From contig NZ_CP158298.1 in the NCBI RefSeq assembly GCF_040256395.1, forward strand, positions 62,001-126,000: a stretch of DNA of 64,000 nt, given 5' to 3'. This DNA comes from Deinococcus sonorensis KR-87 (GTDB lineage: Bacteria > Deinococcota > Deinococci > Deinococcales > Deinococcaceae). A program made the translations under genes and the position numbers. The notes under the pieces are model-generated. The model saw only the letters and a list, made by a program, of their open reading frames with translations. It searched no databases and was not told the origin of the DNA. Below, in pieces: positions 1 to 8,882 of this stretch. Numbering within the stretch: the first letter of the stretch is position 1; each line of letters opens with the position of its first letter.

Positions 1-442
1 CGATGCCGAGCCGCTCGGCGAGCTGATACAACGCGGTCTTGTTCAGGGCGGTGTCGATGACCGCCTGCCCGCTGAACGGCACCCGGTAGTGGGCTTCGAG
101 CTCCTCCTTGTGGCGGGCGACCGCGAATACCCAGTCGTCGTTGGTCGGGAACAGCACCGGCTTGTGCCGGAAGTGGGGCCCGAGCTCCATCAGGAAGTCC
201 ACGAACGCCCGCCCGCCGTCCTGGACATCCGGACACACGGCGAGGGCCGTGAGGTGGCGGCTGCGGTGCCCGAGGCCGCCCGCCTCCCGGTCCAGCCCCA
301 GGACAGGCACGCCGACCCGGCCCAGCGAACGGGCGATCGCGAGGCCGGTGATGTGGGTGTTGAAGGTGATGGCCGCGGCCTGGTCCACCGCGTTGATGCG
401 GTCGAGGGCCGCCAGGAGGTCTGAACGCTCGCGAATCAGCAT
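1..442 (-). CDS. ATP-grasp carboxylate-amine ligase-like protein, N-terminal part
   Basis: The reading frame opens at an ATG (442-440) and leaves the window at base 1, so about 147 N-terminal residues are visible. They fit the pre-ATP-grasp fold of carboxylate-amine ligases: AITFNTHITGLAIARSLGR, then VPVLGLDRE, then FPTNDDWVFAVARHKEELE, and finally LNKTALYQLAERLGI, the usual entry into the ATP-binding domain. Such enzymes use ATP to join a carboxylate to an amine. The catalytic core lies outside the window, so the substrate cannot be inferred. No clear Shine-Dalgarno sequence precedes the ATG. Confidence 0.75.
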   Translation of the reverse strand, partial: MLIRERSDLLAALDRINAVDQAAAITFNTHITGLAIARSLGRVGVPVLGLDREAGGLGHRSRHLTALAVCPDVQDGGRAFVDFLMELGPHFRHKPVLFPTNDDWVFAVARHKEELEAHYRVPFSGQAVIDTALNKTALYQLAERLGI

Positions 443-1082
443 GGCTGTCCGCAGGTGAGCGGGGCACAGGAGAGCAGAAGGACAAGCATGCCTCATCTTA
501 GTGGACAAGTTCGGTCAAGAATGCAGGCCGTTTGGTTCCGTGGACCGGAGCGTCGCCAGCTTCATGGGACGATGACGCACCGTGCCGCTGTTCTCTCCTA
601 CCGCTGTGGCCATTCGGCGTGGAGCCGACAGCTCCGTTCCACCTGGGGGTGCTCGCGTCTGGCTGGAGCTGGAGCACGGCCGCATGACTGCGCCGTGCTC
701 GCGGCGCCCATCTCTCAACCGCCGGTCCCTGTGGCGCGATGATGAGGTTTCGGGGCCGTTGAGGGGCGCCGCGTCGTGCGCCTGACCTCAGGGACGTCAT
801 GCACTGTACGAATGCACAGGCCTCAGCAATTGCCCACCACGCTGACGCTGCAGCGGGTGGGGGTGACTACGGGCGTGGCCGATGGACACGAGGAAGGCCG
901 CGCCGACGCGGCGCGGCCCAGGCTCTGCCCACCTCCTGAAGGATGGGGGGGTATGCAGGGGCCCGCACCGGTTGCTCCGCCTTGACCGGGAGAAAGGCGC
1001 CCCACGTCCAACCTTCGAGGCAGCCGTGGGGCGGCCACTCCGGCTCGCAAGGCGGCACGGAGGGCATCCTGATCGTGCTCAA
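443..1082. other. No confident gene; degenerate region
   Basis: About 640 bases between the ATP-grasp gene and an IS5 remnant. The open frames here are short, rich in Arg, Pro and Ala, and have no recognisable motif or ribosome-binding site. The part nearest 1080 may be eroded transposase sequence continuing from the IS5 fragment, but I could not align it convincingly. Confidence 0.5.
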
Positions 1083-1195
1083 CCCGGGGGATTCGCCGGA
1101 TGCACCACCGCGGTGGGGATCAAGCCAAACGTGTCGACCAGGATGTAGCGCTGACGGCCATCGACCGTGTTCGCCCTGTCGAATCCCCGAGGTCC
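1083..1195 (-). pseudogene. IS5-family transposase fragment
   Basis: One minus-strand frame reads GFDRANTVDGRQRY, then ILVDTFGLIPTAVVHPANPPG ending at a stop. This matches the DDE-transposase segment of IS5-group (IS427-like) elements, where a G-K-K-V-N-G-R-K-R motif leads into LVDTLGL...VVHPA. Only about 37 residues survive, with no start codon and no inverted repeats seen. It is a dead remnant marking past insertion. Family assignment comes from recalled motif similarity. Confidence 0.6.
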
Positions 1196-1292
1196 ACCCG
1201 CGCCCGTCGGCCTGGCGCTTTGACGTGTGGTGAGGCCAGCGGTGGGCGGTGGCACCCTGAGAACTGCCCCGCTGCCGGGTCGCCGACCCGGG

Positions 1293-1979
1293 TCAGCGGG
1301 GCAAGGGACGCTCGGGGGCAGCGTTGGCGCTGCGCGTGTCGAGGTAGCGGTGAAAGACCGGTTTGACGTGGCGCAGGTGAAAGACGATGGCGCCGCCGAG
1401 GGCCAGCAGGCCCGGCAGGTTCGCGAGCGCCACCGCCCGGTGCAGGTCCAGGGTGTAGGTGACGGCCACGCGGCCCGCCGCGTCGATCAGCAGCGCGGCG
1501 CCGAACGCGGCGGTGCTGGCCCGCAGGGCGCGCTGGAACGGCACCGATGTCGCCCAGGCGTCGTGCCACGCGCGGGTGAGGGCCGGGTCGCCGTGCGTGG
1601 CCATCGGCTCAGCGACGGCGTGCAGCATCGGCCGGCCGCGCAGGGTCGACAGGCAGAACACGCCGGCCACGGCAACGAACAGCGCGGGTTTGGCCAGCAC
1701 CAGCCGGGCGTCGCCGGTCCAGACGGTCAGGGCGACGCCGAGCGCGAACATCGTCAGCACCATCAGCCCCATGCGGTCCACGCGGCGACGACGCGCGAGG
1801 TGGAGCAGGACGCTCGCGCCGGGAATCAGGCCGGCGACACTCAGCGCCCACACGTCAGTCAGGCCGGCCCACGACAGCAGGTAGTACAGGGCGACGGGCG
1901 CCACGACGTCCACGAGCAGGGGCGCGGGCACAGTCAGGCGGCGGGTGGTCGGGCGGGTTGGGGCGTTCATCGTTGGCAT
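1293..1979 (-). CDS. VC0807-like integral membrane protein
   Basis: About 228 residues from the chosen ATG at 1979, which has GAGG six bases upstream; a longer frame would run into the MarR gene. The protein is hydrophobic, with about five or six membrane segments (first LLVDVVAPVALYYLLSWAGL, then ALSVAGLIPGASVLLHL). It carries the conserved ARRRRVDRMGLMVL and FCLSTLRGRPMLHAVAEP stretches seen in VC0807-type membrane proteins of unknown function. It lies just downstream of a MarR gene in the same direction, so it is the likely target of that regulator. Function unknown. Confidence 0.8.
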   Translation of the reverse strand: MPTMNAPTRPTTRRLTVPAPLLVDVVAPVALYYLLSWAGLTDVWALSVAGLIPGASVLLHLARRRRVDRMGLMVLTMFALGVALTVWTGDARLVLAKPALFVAVAGVFCLSTLRGRPMLHAVAEPMATHGDPALTRAWHDAWATSVPFQRALRASTAAFGAALLIDAAGRVAVTYTLDLHRAVALANLPGLLALGGAIVFHLRHVKPVFHRYLDTRSANAAPERPLPR

Positions 1980-2007
1980 GCGGAACCTCGCGCTTCGGGG
2001 AGCAGCT

Positions 2008-2514
2008 TCAGGGGGCCGGGACCGGCGGGACATCCGGCTCCTCAGCCTGGACCCGGCGGCGCCGACGGGCCGATTTCGCCTTGAGGCCGGGGCCGTGGGC
2101 GTCCCAGTCGCCCATCAGCCGGGTGAGCAGCGCGGTGAGGGTCGCGACGTCCTGGGCACTCCAGTCGTGCAGCACGCCGCGCCACAGCTCGAAGCCGGTG
2201 CGGGCGATGCGCTGCAGTTCGGCCATGCCCGCCTCGCTGGTGCGGATCAGCCAGGAGCGCGCGTCGTGCGGGTTGGGCAGCACGTGCACGTGCCCCTGGT
2301 CCTCGAGCGCCTGCACGTGCCGGGTGATGGAGGTGGGGGACAGCTCCAGCTGTTCGGCCAGCAGGCTGGGGGTCACGCCGTCCAGCGTGAGCGCCAGGGC
2401 CAGCACCTGCACCCGGACCGGGTCGTGGTCGCGCGCCTGGTTGCGGTTGGAACGTTGCACGAACCGGAACACCGTCTGTCCGAGCTCGAGGATGTCGTCG
2501 TCGCTGGCGGTCAT
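2008..2514 (-). CDS. MarR family transcriptional regulator
   Basis: 168 residues starting MTASDDDILELG. A winged-helix core is visible at about residues 45-100: LLAEQLELSPTSITRHVQALEDQGHV is the recognition region and LPNPHDARSWLIRTSEAG the wing. The C-terminus is basic (SARRRRR). A TACAGT box (minus strand) ends six bases before the ATG, consistent with a leaderless transcript. A palindrome lies just upstream. It precedes the VC0807-like gene by 28 bases and probably controls both genes. Confidence 0.88.
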   Translation of the reverse strand: MTASDDDILELGQTVFRFVQRSNRNQARDHDPVRVQVLALALTLDGVTPSLLAEQLELSPTSITRHVQALEDQGHVHVLPNPHDARSWLIRTSEAGMAELQRIARTGFELWRGVLHDWSAQDVATLTALLTRLMGDWDAHGPGLKAKSARRRRRVQAEEPDVPPVPAP

Positions 2515-2520
2515 GCCCTC

Positions 2521-2550
2521 ACTGTAACTACTTGCTTTCAGAAAGTAAAT
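2521..2550 (-). promoter_or_regulatory. Promoter and putative MarR operator
   Basis: Bases 2535-2545 form CTTTC-A-GAAAG, extended by partial matches to an approximately 20-bp inverted repeat. It sits directly upstream of the TACAGT -10 box (2521-2526) of the MarR gene, where a repressor would block its own promoter. Inferred from position and symmetry. Confidence 0.5.
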
Positions 2551-2757
2551 AGAGGTGAGCTCGGCGTTCAGGAGGTAGATACCGCTGCCCACACCAAGAA
2601 GAACCGGCGGCGTGGGCAGGCAGGGCGCGATCATCTGCGGTCTCTGGGGCGCCATCGTCTGCACGGCAGGCATCCGCCAATCTGCAGCGCACCAGTGGCC
2701 ACAGGCGGAGCGCATCCTGCTCAACGACGTCCAGAATGCTTGACGCATGACGCATGC

Positions 2758-2877
2758 CTGGTCTGTGTCGTCATTGACCTCAATGCCGCGCTTTTGGAGC
2801 AGCCTCTGCACCTCCCGCAACCCGAATGGGAAGCGGTTGGACTGGCAAATCTCATACCGGTTCACCGGACAGAACCC
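2758..2877 (-). pseudogene. IS6-like transposase N-terminal fragment
   Basis: The minus strand reads PVNRYEICQSNRFPFGLREV followed by QRLLQKRGIEVNDDT. This resembles the N-terminal helix-turn-helix of IS6-group transposases (RFPLSLREVEELLxxRGIEVSxET). The frame then loses similarity, and no DDE domain or terminal repeat is visible. About 40 residues remain, so this is a dead remnant between the MarR promoter and the AT-rich island. Confidence 0.55.
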
Positions 2878-3774
2878 CTCCCTGACCAGCGGGCGGCCGC
2901 CCGGTCCCCAGCCAGGGCCAGCACGTTGCCGGCCCTGGCGAGGGCGGCGCGTCATGACGTCCCGAGTTCAATTCGACCGACCTACGCGAGCTTCTACCCG
3001 CGCATTCTGGAGGCGCGGGTGGGCGGGATCGGGGGACGAATCAGCGCCTTTGCTCACGCGCAGATTGCGCTGGCGGTTCAACCGCGCTTCCTGAACTCCG
3101 GACTGACGGTCCGTGGCGCCATGGAGCCGCAACGTTCGCGGCACAGTTCCGCGTTCACCTTTGTGGCCTCTGCGGAATACCTGCTGAACCGATGTGGTCC
3201 GCCCCAGCGGAACGAAAAACCACCGGAGGCATGACCTGGATCATGCGGCGCTTTCACTGCGGGAAGCCCCGGTGGTGCTACTTGACCCGGACATCCCGAA
3301 CGGTCAGCACCGCCGGGATATGTGTGGCGGGGTAAACGATTAGGCAAGTTCAATTTGGTGGCCTGCGGAGCGATCTCAGGAGCGCCGCCCACCGGCGCGC
3401 GACCGATGCAGAGCCCGGAGGATATGGCCTCCGCCTCCACCACGGAATGTTCGCGAGGAAGACTACTGGCGAACCAGCGCCATTCATCGGGCGTCTCGAC
3501 CTCTGCCAAGTTCAGACGAGTGAAGCACCGTTAGCTCCGGTTGCGGACCGCTTCACGCTACGAGGAGGACACATTTGAAGTATGGCGGGACAGTATTTAT
3601 GCCTGATTGACGGCCTTGCCATGTTCACAAGCATGTGTTCAGAACAGAAAGTATACTTTTTGACTATAGGTTCTTTATTATTCTCTTAATTCGCTCTTAC
3701 TTGGACGACACATTTCTCTAATGGTTGCTCAAAGACGATCATCGATGACCTGAATGCTAGATTCATGGTTTTGA
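2878..3774. other. Long gene-poor stretch turning AT-rich
   Basis: No frame shows a recognisable domain up to about 3560. From about 3580 the composition changes sharply to AT-rich sequence with runs such as TTCTTTATTATTCTCTTAA, unlike its surroundings. The AT-rich part continues to the small gene at 3830 and looks like imported DNA or a long upstream control region. Confidence 0.5.
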
Positions 3775-3801
3775 TTGACGGTCTCAATAAAATAATAAAA
3801 T
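3775..3801 (+). promoter_or_regulatory. Putative promoter of the 45-residue gene
   Basis: TTGACG (3775-3780) and TAAAAT (3796-3801) are separated by 15 bases and lie 28 bases before the ATG at 3830. The spacing is slightly short for a sigma-70 promoter. Assigned by eye. Confidence 0.4.
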
Positions 3802-3829
3802 AGAAGTCAACAACGATCAAGGAGGAAAC

Positions 3830-3967
3830 ATGCCATCCAAGAAGACATCAACAACGGTGAACAAAAGTGCCAAGGATGGACGGTTTGTCACGAACGCGAA
3901 AATAAAGAGCAGTCCAACGACCACGTATAAACAAACTGTCGAGAAAGCGTCCTCCAAAGGGAAATAA
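3830..3967 (+). CDS. Small basic Lys/Thr/Ser-rich protein
   Basis: 45 residues, MPSKKTSTTVNKSAKDGRFV at the start and KSSPTTTYKQTVEKASSKGK at the end. A strong AAGGAGG lies seven bases before the ATG. I recall a widespread family of tiny proteins with the pattern SAKxGRFVT...KxxPxTT, of unknown function and sometimes mislabelled as transporters. The AT-rich upstream region contrasts with the GC-rich neighbours and suggests recent transfer. The protein is hydrophilic with no membrane segment. Confidence 0.75.
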   Translation: MPSKKTSTTVNKSAKDGRFVTNAKIKSSPTTTYKQTVEKASSKGK

Positions 3968-5248
3968 CGTCCCGCCTCCCCAGGCTCATACCCCCAACGC
4001 ACAGGTCGAATACGTGGAGGGCCAGCGGCGGAGCGTCCTACCCTCTACCGCACCCGGTACAATCTCAGAAAAACGGTGCGGCCCTTGAGCAGCCCCGCTC
4101 CGTTCTCCGCCTATTCGCCTGGCCTGTCGCTCTGTTGCGCGACGGACAAAATATCCGGCTGCTCACGGAGATTGTCGACTTGAACCAATATGCCTGGGGG
4201 ATGCGCCCGGCACAGCAGCAGGAGGCGGCCATCACGGCTGGCGATGACTCGAGACGGCCCTCCGGCGGTTGTGCGCCTCATCGGTGCCCGGGCAACACCG
4301 GCCACAACGACCGGTGCAAGTGGCAACGGCTTTGCGCCGATCAGGTTGCCGAGCCGACTGCAATTTAGGTGGTCACGGTGCCACGTCTCAATGAGACCGA
4401 AGATGAGCGCTGCCGTGCAACATCACGGGAGGTCCTGGCCAACCGTGATCCGTGGTTTCTGTCATCTCGGTCGAGCGTGAACCACAACGATCCTGGACAC
4501 GAGCGCCGCACGGCTCACCCAGGACATCACCGACCGGGACTGCCAGCGTCAATATGCCGCGTCGACGGCACATTCTGAGCGCTTCCGGCGCGGGACTCAC
4601 TCCGCTCGGCCGAAGGCTGGCTCCAACTTTCAGCTGTTTCACCTTGACTCAGATGAATTCTGCTGAGCGCCCAGTGGTCCGCCGTGTCACATCCGACAGG
4701 CCCCGGTTAAGCGCCTGGCGTTGCTGCGCCAGGCGCTCAACCGACATGCGGGCAGGGTGCTGAGGGGTTCGCTGTGGTGTTCAGGTCATCCGCTCATTCC
4801 ATGGGTTGCAGGCGTGTCTTCATGACCATGCGCACGGAACGCCGGCTTGGGGGCCTCCGTGAACCCGGCGACGTGATGGAGCATGGCTCGCCCAGTTCCC
4901 CTGCACGGTGCCCCACGTCGACAAGAGTGGATCGCGGCAGAACCTGCTGAACCTGTCCCTCAGCCTCCACTTGCTCTCCACCAGGTGGGCGATCAGGGAC
5001 AGATGGGTACCGGTACGGTCATCATTTAAGGTCACCTTCCTGCCCTTCAAAACCAACCGCACAGGGTGTTCGCGCAGCACGGCTACCTTGCGCCTCACGC
5101 GCTCCTCCAGCTTCTGTGCCCAAGCGTTCATGCTTCAGGAGCGTGGGCAGGATGTTGCGTCTGCCTCACGGGTGCTCCTCCTCTGACGGGAGTGCCGTGG
5201 CCATACCTCTTACGTCCACCTGTACGCGACCCATCCGCTCAGGCCAGC
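3968..5248. other. Gene-poor region with weak open frames
   Basis: Three minus-strand frames have some coding character but no recognised domain: 4111-4326 (contains SRVIASRDGRLLLLCRAHPP), 4388-4642 and 4820-5131 (contains AWAQKLEERVRRKVAVLREH and HLSLIAHLVESKWRLRDRF). None has a convincing ribosome-binding site. I judge them doubtful or decayed. Confidence 0.4.
4710..4737. terminator. Orphan hairpin
   Basis: AGCGCCTGGCG and its exact reverse complement are separated by TTGCTG, giving an 11-bp stem. No T-run and no convincing gene end lie beside it. It could be a terminator left from a decayed gene. Confidence 0.35.
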
Positions 5249-5530
5249 TCAATGCAACTGGCGCACGACCTTTGATGGGGCATGGACTCGACATGCCTCT
5301 TGTTTTATTTGCAGCCCAACCCGGTACGCAAAGGCAATGAACTCCCGGTAGCCCTGCTCCGCATCCGAAGCATCAACGGCGGTGGCCAGGTGGAGGTACC
5401 AATCGAACAAGGTGAGCAGAAGACCGTCAAGCTGCGCCTCAGGACACTGCCTGGCCGTCAACATGACGTCCGAGATGACCGCCAGCGCCCGGTCCTGTAG
5501 GTCGGGGATGAGGGTGTTGTCCGTATGCAT
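5249..5530 (-). CDS. Hypothetical protein, 93 residues
   Basis: The frame starts MHTDNTLIPDLQDRALAVIS and ends KVVRQLH. The residue pattern is plausible for a helical soluble protein (LLLTLFDWYLHLATAVDASD, YREFIAFAYRVGLQIKQEA). TACGGT on the minus strand lies six bases before the ATG, which suits a leaderless start. I do not recognise the family. Unrelated genes or none flank it. Confidence 0.5.
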   Translation of the reverse strand: MHTDNTLIPDLQDRALAVISDVMLTARQCPEAQLDGLLLTLFDWYLHLATAVDASDAEQGYREFIAFAYRVGLQIKQEACRVHAPSKVVRQLH

Positions 5531-5919
5531 GTCGCTACCGTAGCGGGCGGGGCCTTCACACGAGCACGGCCTCGCTGGAGCTGAATTCACCAGAGTCTGA
5601 GCTCTCCCTCTGTTCACCTGAAGGCCTCTTGCCCCAGCCCTCACCAGCGGGCCGTCTGCTCTGTCGGTCGCCGCTGACCACCAGGTTCCCGGTCAAGGGC
5701 AACTCCATCCTCCAGGGGCATGTTCCGTGGCCGGACGGCCGGGAGGACACGAGCGCAACCGGGCGCCCCGATGTGCCAGGGCGCCTTGACCCTTCCCGGG
5801 GCATACCCTCGTCACTGGTCTACCGTGTCCACCGGGAGGCGACCCAGCAGCCCACTCTGGCCTGAACAGGCCCCCCCATCGAGCGGGTGCATGCGGACGT
5901 GACTTGCCCCGGCCGCGGA
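5531..5919. other. No gene seen
   Basis: About 390 bases of intergenic sequence between two small minus-strand genes. No frame with recognisable motifs and no clear hairpin. Confidence 0.5.
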
Positions 5920-6213
5920 TCAGCCCAGCGTGTCGTCGTCGTTGAGGAACATCCCGACCAGCGCTGGATTGGCCTTCAACTGATGGAGGGCCAGTTGAGT
6001 CTGCCGCAGCTGTTCAGCTTGCACAGGGAGTTGCTGGCTCACCCAGTCCTGGCGGTTCCTGGGCCGGGTCAGCTGCACCTGCAGGCGCGCCTCACCGTTG
6101 AGCTGCATGGAACTTTGGATTCGCTCTTCCATGTCCTGCAGCTGGGCCTGGGCTTCTTGCACCATCGACCAGGTTGAAGCCATCAGCTGACGGAGCTCTT
6201 CGCGTTCGTCCAT
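5920..6213 (-). CDS. Small coiled-coil protein
   Basis: 97 residues starting MDEREELRQLMASTWSMVQE. The protein is Gln- and Leu-rich with heptad-like spacing over nearly its whole length (EAQAQLQDMEERIQSSM, QLPVQAEQLRQTQLALHQL) and ends with acidic NDDDTLG. It is predicted cytoplasmic, with no membrane segment. The composition fits a helical scaffold or tail-type protein, but no family was recognised. A weak, possibly frameshifted frame lies upstream. Confidence 0.65.
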   Translation of the reverse strand: MDEREELRQLMASTWSMVQEAQAQLQDMEERIQSSMQLNGEARLQVQLTRPRNRQDWVSQQLPVQAEQLRQTQLALHQLKANPALVGMFLNDDDTLG

Positions 6214-6642
6214 AGCCCATCATCCCCCACCGCTCATTCAGGTGCAGCCCGGCCAGTTCTACGACCAGCCCCATCTTTTGATCTCCCGTCTTCATCTGAA
6301 GGCGGCCCCTTTTCACCCAGGCCAGCTTGAACACGCTGGCCGCCTGCGTTGGAGGCGCCATGTCCTGCCGCACCGGTCGGCGATCTCCTGGTCGGCCTGC
6401 CCACTTGGGTGACCTGAACTGGAGCCAGGCGCCATTTCTCCAGCTGAGCTCGCAAGTCCTTCGACAGTTGCCACGGCGTCCGACTCAGGAGCGGACATCC
6501 TGCGTGCTCCCATCCCCCAGCTTCTCTGTGATGGGTCGCCGTTCGTCTGTGCACCCGCGCCCAGCGGAGACAATCCCAGTCTAAACCTGAGCACAAGAAG
6601 GGCGGCGCTGTTTTGGCTTAGGTTGGAACGCGAGGTGACGCT
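6214..6642. other. Possible frameshifted small gene and promoter region
   Basis: On the minus strand, one frame reads TPWQLSKDLRAQLEKWRLAP and, after an apparent shift near 6390, another reads MAPPTQAASVFKLAWVKRG and VVELAGLHLNERWGMMGYG, running into the start of the coiled-coil gene. This could be a broken upstream gene of that operon. The plus strand from about 6600 carries the ribosome-binding region of the aldo/keto reductase. Confidence 0.3.
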
Positions 6643-7653
6643 ATGGAATATCGTCGATTGGGCCAGTCCGGGTTGCAGGTCAGTGCGCTTTCCTTTGGGG
6701 CCTGGGTGACGTTTGGCACGCAGTTGGATGTGGATGGTGCCCTGGAATTGATGTCCGCCGCCTATGACCGCGGGTGTAATTTCTTCGACAACGCCGAGGC
6801 CTACGCTCGCGGCAAAGCGGAAACCATCATGGGCCAGGCCCTGACCAAGGCGGGCTGGCGGCGCGACAGTTACATCGTGTCCAGTAAAGTGTTCGGCGGA
6901 TCGGTGGACAACCCAAGCCCAACGCAACGGGGACTCTCACGCAAGCACGTGTACGAGGCGTGCTACCAGGCCATCGAACGCCTGCAATGCGAGTACCTGG
7001 ATCTGTATTTTTGTCACCGCCCGGACCGCGCCACGCCCATCGAAGAAACAGTGCGGGCCATGACCGAATTGATCCAGCGCGGTGACGTGCTGTACTGGGG
7101 TACGAGTGAGTGGTCGGCGCAGGAATTGATGGAAGCCTACGCCGTCGCCCGCCAGTACAACCTGATTCCCCCGACTATGGAGCAGCCGCAATACAACATG
7201 CTCACCCGCTACCGGGTCGAGGTCGAATACAGCCGCTTGTACCGCGCGGACACCATCGGGTTGGGCACCACCGTCTGGTCGCCTCTGGCGAGCGGGCTGC
7301 TGACCGGCAAGTACAACGATGTGGTCCCGAACGACACCCGCATGAACCTGCCCGGGTACGAATGGTTGAAAGCCCGGCTCGAGAGTGAAGAAGGCCAAGC
7401 CAACCTGGGCAAAGTCCGGGGCCTGGCCAAGATTGCCGGCGACCTGGGCACCACCCTGCCGAAGCTGGCCCTGGCCTGGTGCCTCAAGAATCCGAATGTG
7501 AGCACCGTGATTACGGGCGCGTCCAAAGCCACGCAAGTGGAGGAGAATTTCTCCGCGCTCGAACTGCTGCCCCAGCTCACCGAAGAGGTGATGGCGGCCA
7601 TCGAGGCGACCCTGGGCAACAAGGAAACGCGTTTACACGGCTCGAGCGAGTAA
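6643..7653 (+). CDS. Aldo/keto reductase
   Basis: 336 residues, the usual length for the potassium-channel-beta/YghZ type of NADPH-dependent aldo/keto reductase. The catalytic tetrad is visible as Asp49 and Tyr54 (FFDNAEAY), Lys82 (SSKVFGG) and His125 (YFCHRPD). The cofactor-binding end reads [19 protein letters not shown]. It probably reduces carbonyl compounds in the cytoplasm; the substrate cannot be told. GCGAGGTGACGCT precedes the ATG. It stands alone on the plus strand. Confidence 0.93.
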   Translation: MEYRRLGQSGLQVSALSFGAWVTFGTQLDVDGALELMSAAYDRGCNFFDNAEAYARGKAETIMGQALTKAGWRRDSYIVSSKVFGGSVDNPSPTQRGLSRKHVYEACYQAIERLQCEYLDLYFCHRPDRATPIEETVRAMTELIQRGDVLYWGTSEWSAQELMEAYAVARQYNLIPPTMEQPQYNMLTRYRVEVEYSRLYRADTIGLGTTVWSPLASGLLTGKYNDVVPNDTRMNLPGYEWLKARLESEEGQANLGKVRGLAKIAGDLGTTLPKLALAWCLKNPNVSTVITGASKATQVEENFSALELLPQLTEEVMAAIEATLGNKETRLHGSSE

Positions 7654-7988
7654 CGCGATTGGTGATGAGCGCCCGTCGGGCCGAACGCAAGAGAGCGGCT
7701 GGGCGCGTTGCCACCAGCCCTGCGGCTGTCTGCCGGACCGCGCCGCGACGAGCTGATCGATGACTCGCGGGCCAAACTCACCCATGCTCCCGCTTTAACG
7801 CCCGTTTCGTGGCCGCCCTTTACCTGCCCGCTGACAGGTGCGGAACGGCGCCCCTTGGTGAGCCCGAAGGGGAAGTTGGCATCGTGGCCGACACGCCTGA
7901 GCCCCTGCTCCTGCTTCCGACCCGTGGCGGAGCGCCACGTGTGTGTAGTCACAGGTTCCCGCCACCCTGGAGCCTCGTCGTCTGGTGG
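7654..7988. other. No gene seen
   Basis: About 330 bases downstream of the aldo/keto reductase with no recognisable frame and no strong terminator hairpin. Confidence 0.5.
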
Positions 7989-8344
7989 CTACATGCGTTC
8001 ACGCTCGCCGCCCCCTGCGTCGCTAACGCTGACCGTCAGGAAGCGCTCGAGGTCCGGGTGCAGCAGCAGGCGCCGCTCGGGCAGCACCGCCGTGGGCGCC
8101 GGGAGGGCCGGGTCGATCTGCAGGTGGTAATGCCCGCGCCAGCTGTAATACCGGAACAGCTGCGTGAGCCACCGGCGCCACTCCGGCGCCTGGGACCCCC
8201 TTCGGTCGCCCGCTCGTCCGGGGGTTGAGGCGGCTGGCCCTGGAGCAGCCCGTTCTCCAGGTCACGGTCCGCCCGGAACGCCGGGTCGGCGGCCCCACGG
8301 ACGAACATTCCGGTGAAGGTGGCGGCGAAGCGGTCGACGCTCAT
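7989..8344 (-). pseudogene. Hypothetical gene with a frameshift
   Basis: The first part reads MSVDRFAATFTGMFVRGAAD and DRDLENGLLQGQPPQPPDE. After one base is added near the five-C run at 8196-8200, a second frame continues as APEWRRWLTQLFRYYSWRGH, then RRLLLHPDLERFLTVSVSD, to a stop at 7989. Both halves look protein-coding and the join gives about 118 residues. No family recognised. The homopolymer position makes either a real mutation or a sequencing indel possible. Confidence 0.4.
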
Positions 8345-8470
8345 CGCGGGCCGCACCCCACCGGGTCCCGGGCCCTGCGTGAGGCGGGGCCTGCAGCCGA
8401 TCGATGGGCGTGGTGGCGCCAGGGCAGCGCTCACGGGAGGCCGGGGAGGGGAGCTGCTGAACATTCCGCA

Positions 8471-8722
8471 TCAGCCGCCCTCGGGGTCCGTGCCGAGGAT
8501 CTGCTGGAGCAGGTGGACGGTGCGGCTGCGGCTGGCGAGCCGGCAGCGGTTCACCAGGTCCTGCCCCTGGCGCTGCTCCAGCAGGTTGGGGCGCTGGGGG
8601 AGCGGGCCTGCGGGGTGACGCGCGAGTGCGGCGGCCAGGGTGAAGTCCTGGGGCCCGGCACGCCCGGATGGGGTGGCCGCGGCATGGCCCCCACCGTGCC
8701 GCCCGGCTGGGAAGGCGTTCAC
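8471..8722 (-). CDS. Hypothetical protein, possibly decayed
   Basis: The coherent part is the C-terminal half: DFTLAAALARHPAGPLPQRP, LVNRCRLASRSRTVHLLQQI, ending GTDPEGG. The first 25 residues are low-complexity and may not be translated. It lies between the protease terminator and the frameshifted gene, in the same direction. I do not recognise it. Confidence 0.35.
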   Translation of the reverse strand: MNAFPAGRHGGGHAAATPSGRAGPQDFTLAAALARHPAGPLPQRPNLLEQRQGQDLVNRCRLASRSRTVHLLQQILGTDPEGG

Positions 8723-8795
8723 CGGGGGTGCTCCGGTCCGTGGCCGAGCCCACCGCCACCCTGGGGATGGCCGCGCCGACCGGGGTTCAGCCGGG

Positions 8796-8828
8796 CAGGG
8801 CGTTCAGGCTGATCACCTGAACGCCCTG
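8796..8828 (-). terminator. Terminator-like hairpin after the protease gene
   Basis: A perfect 13-bp inverted repeat (CAGGGCGTTCAGG) with a 7-base loop, 55 bases beyond the protease stop codon. There is no long T-run, but similar strong stems sit after several genes in this window. Confidence 0.55.
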
Positions 8829-8882
8829 CTGAGGTTCATGACCCGGGGTGTGGAGGGCCCGCGTCCCGTCCTGCGGGCCAGG

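Noticed and set aside
1120..2084. Long plus-strand frames overlapping the VC0807-like gene
   Set aside because: They are antisense to a membrane protein with a good start and clear motifs. The plus-strand translation is Arg/Gly/Gln-rich without any family pattern.
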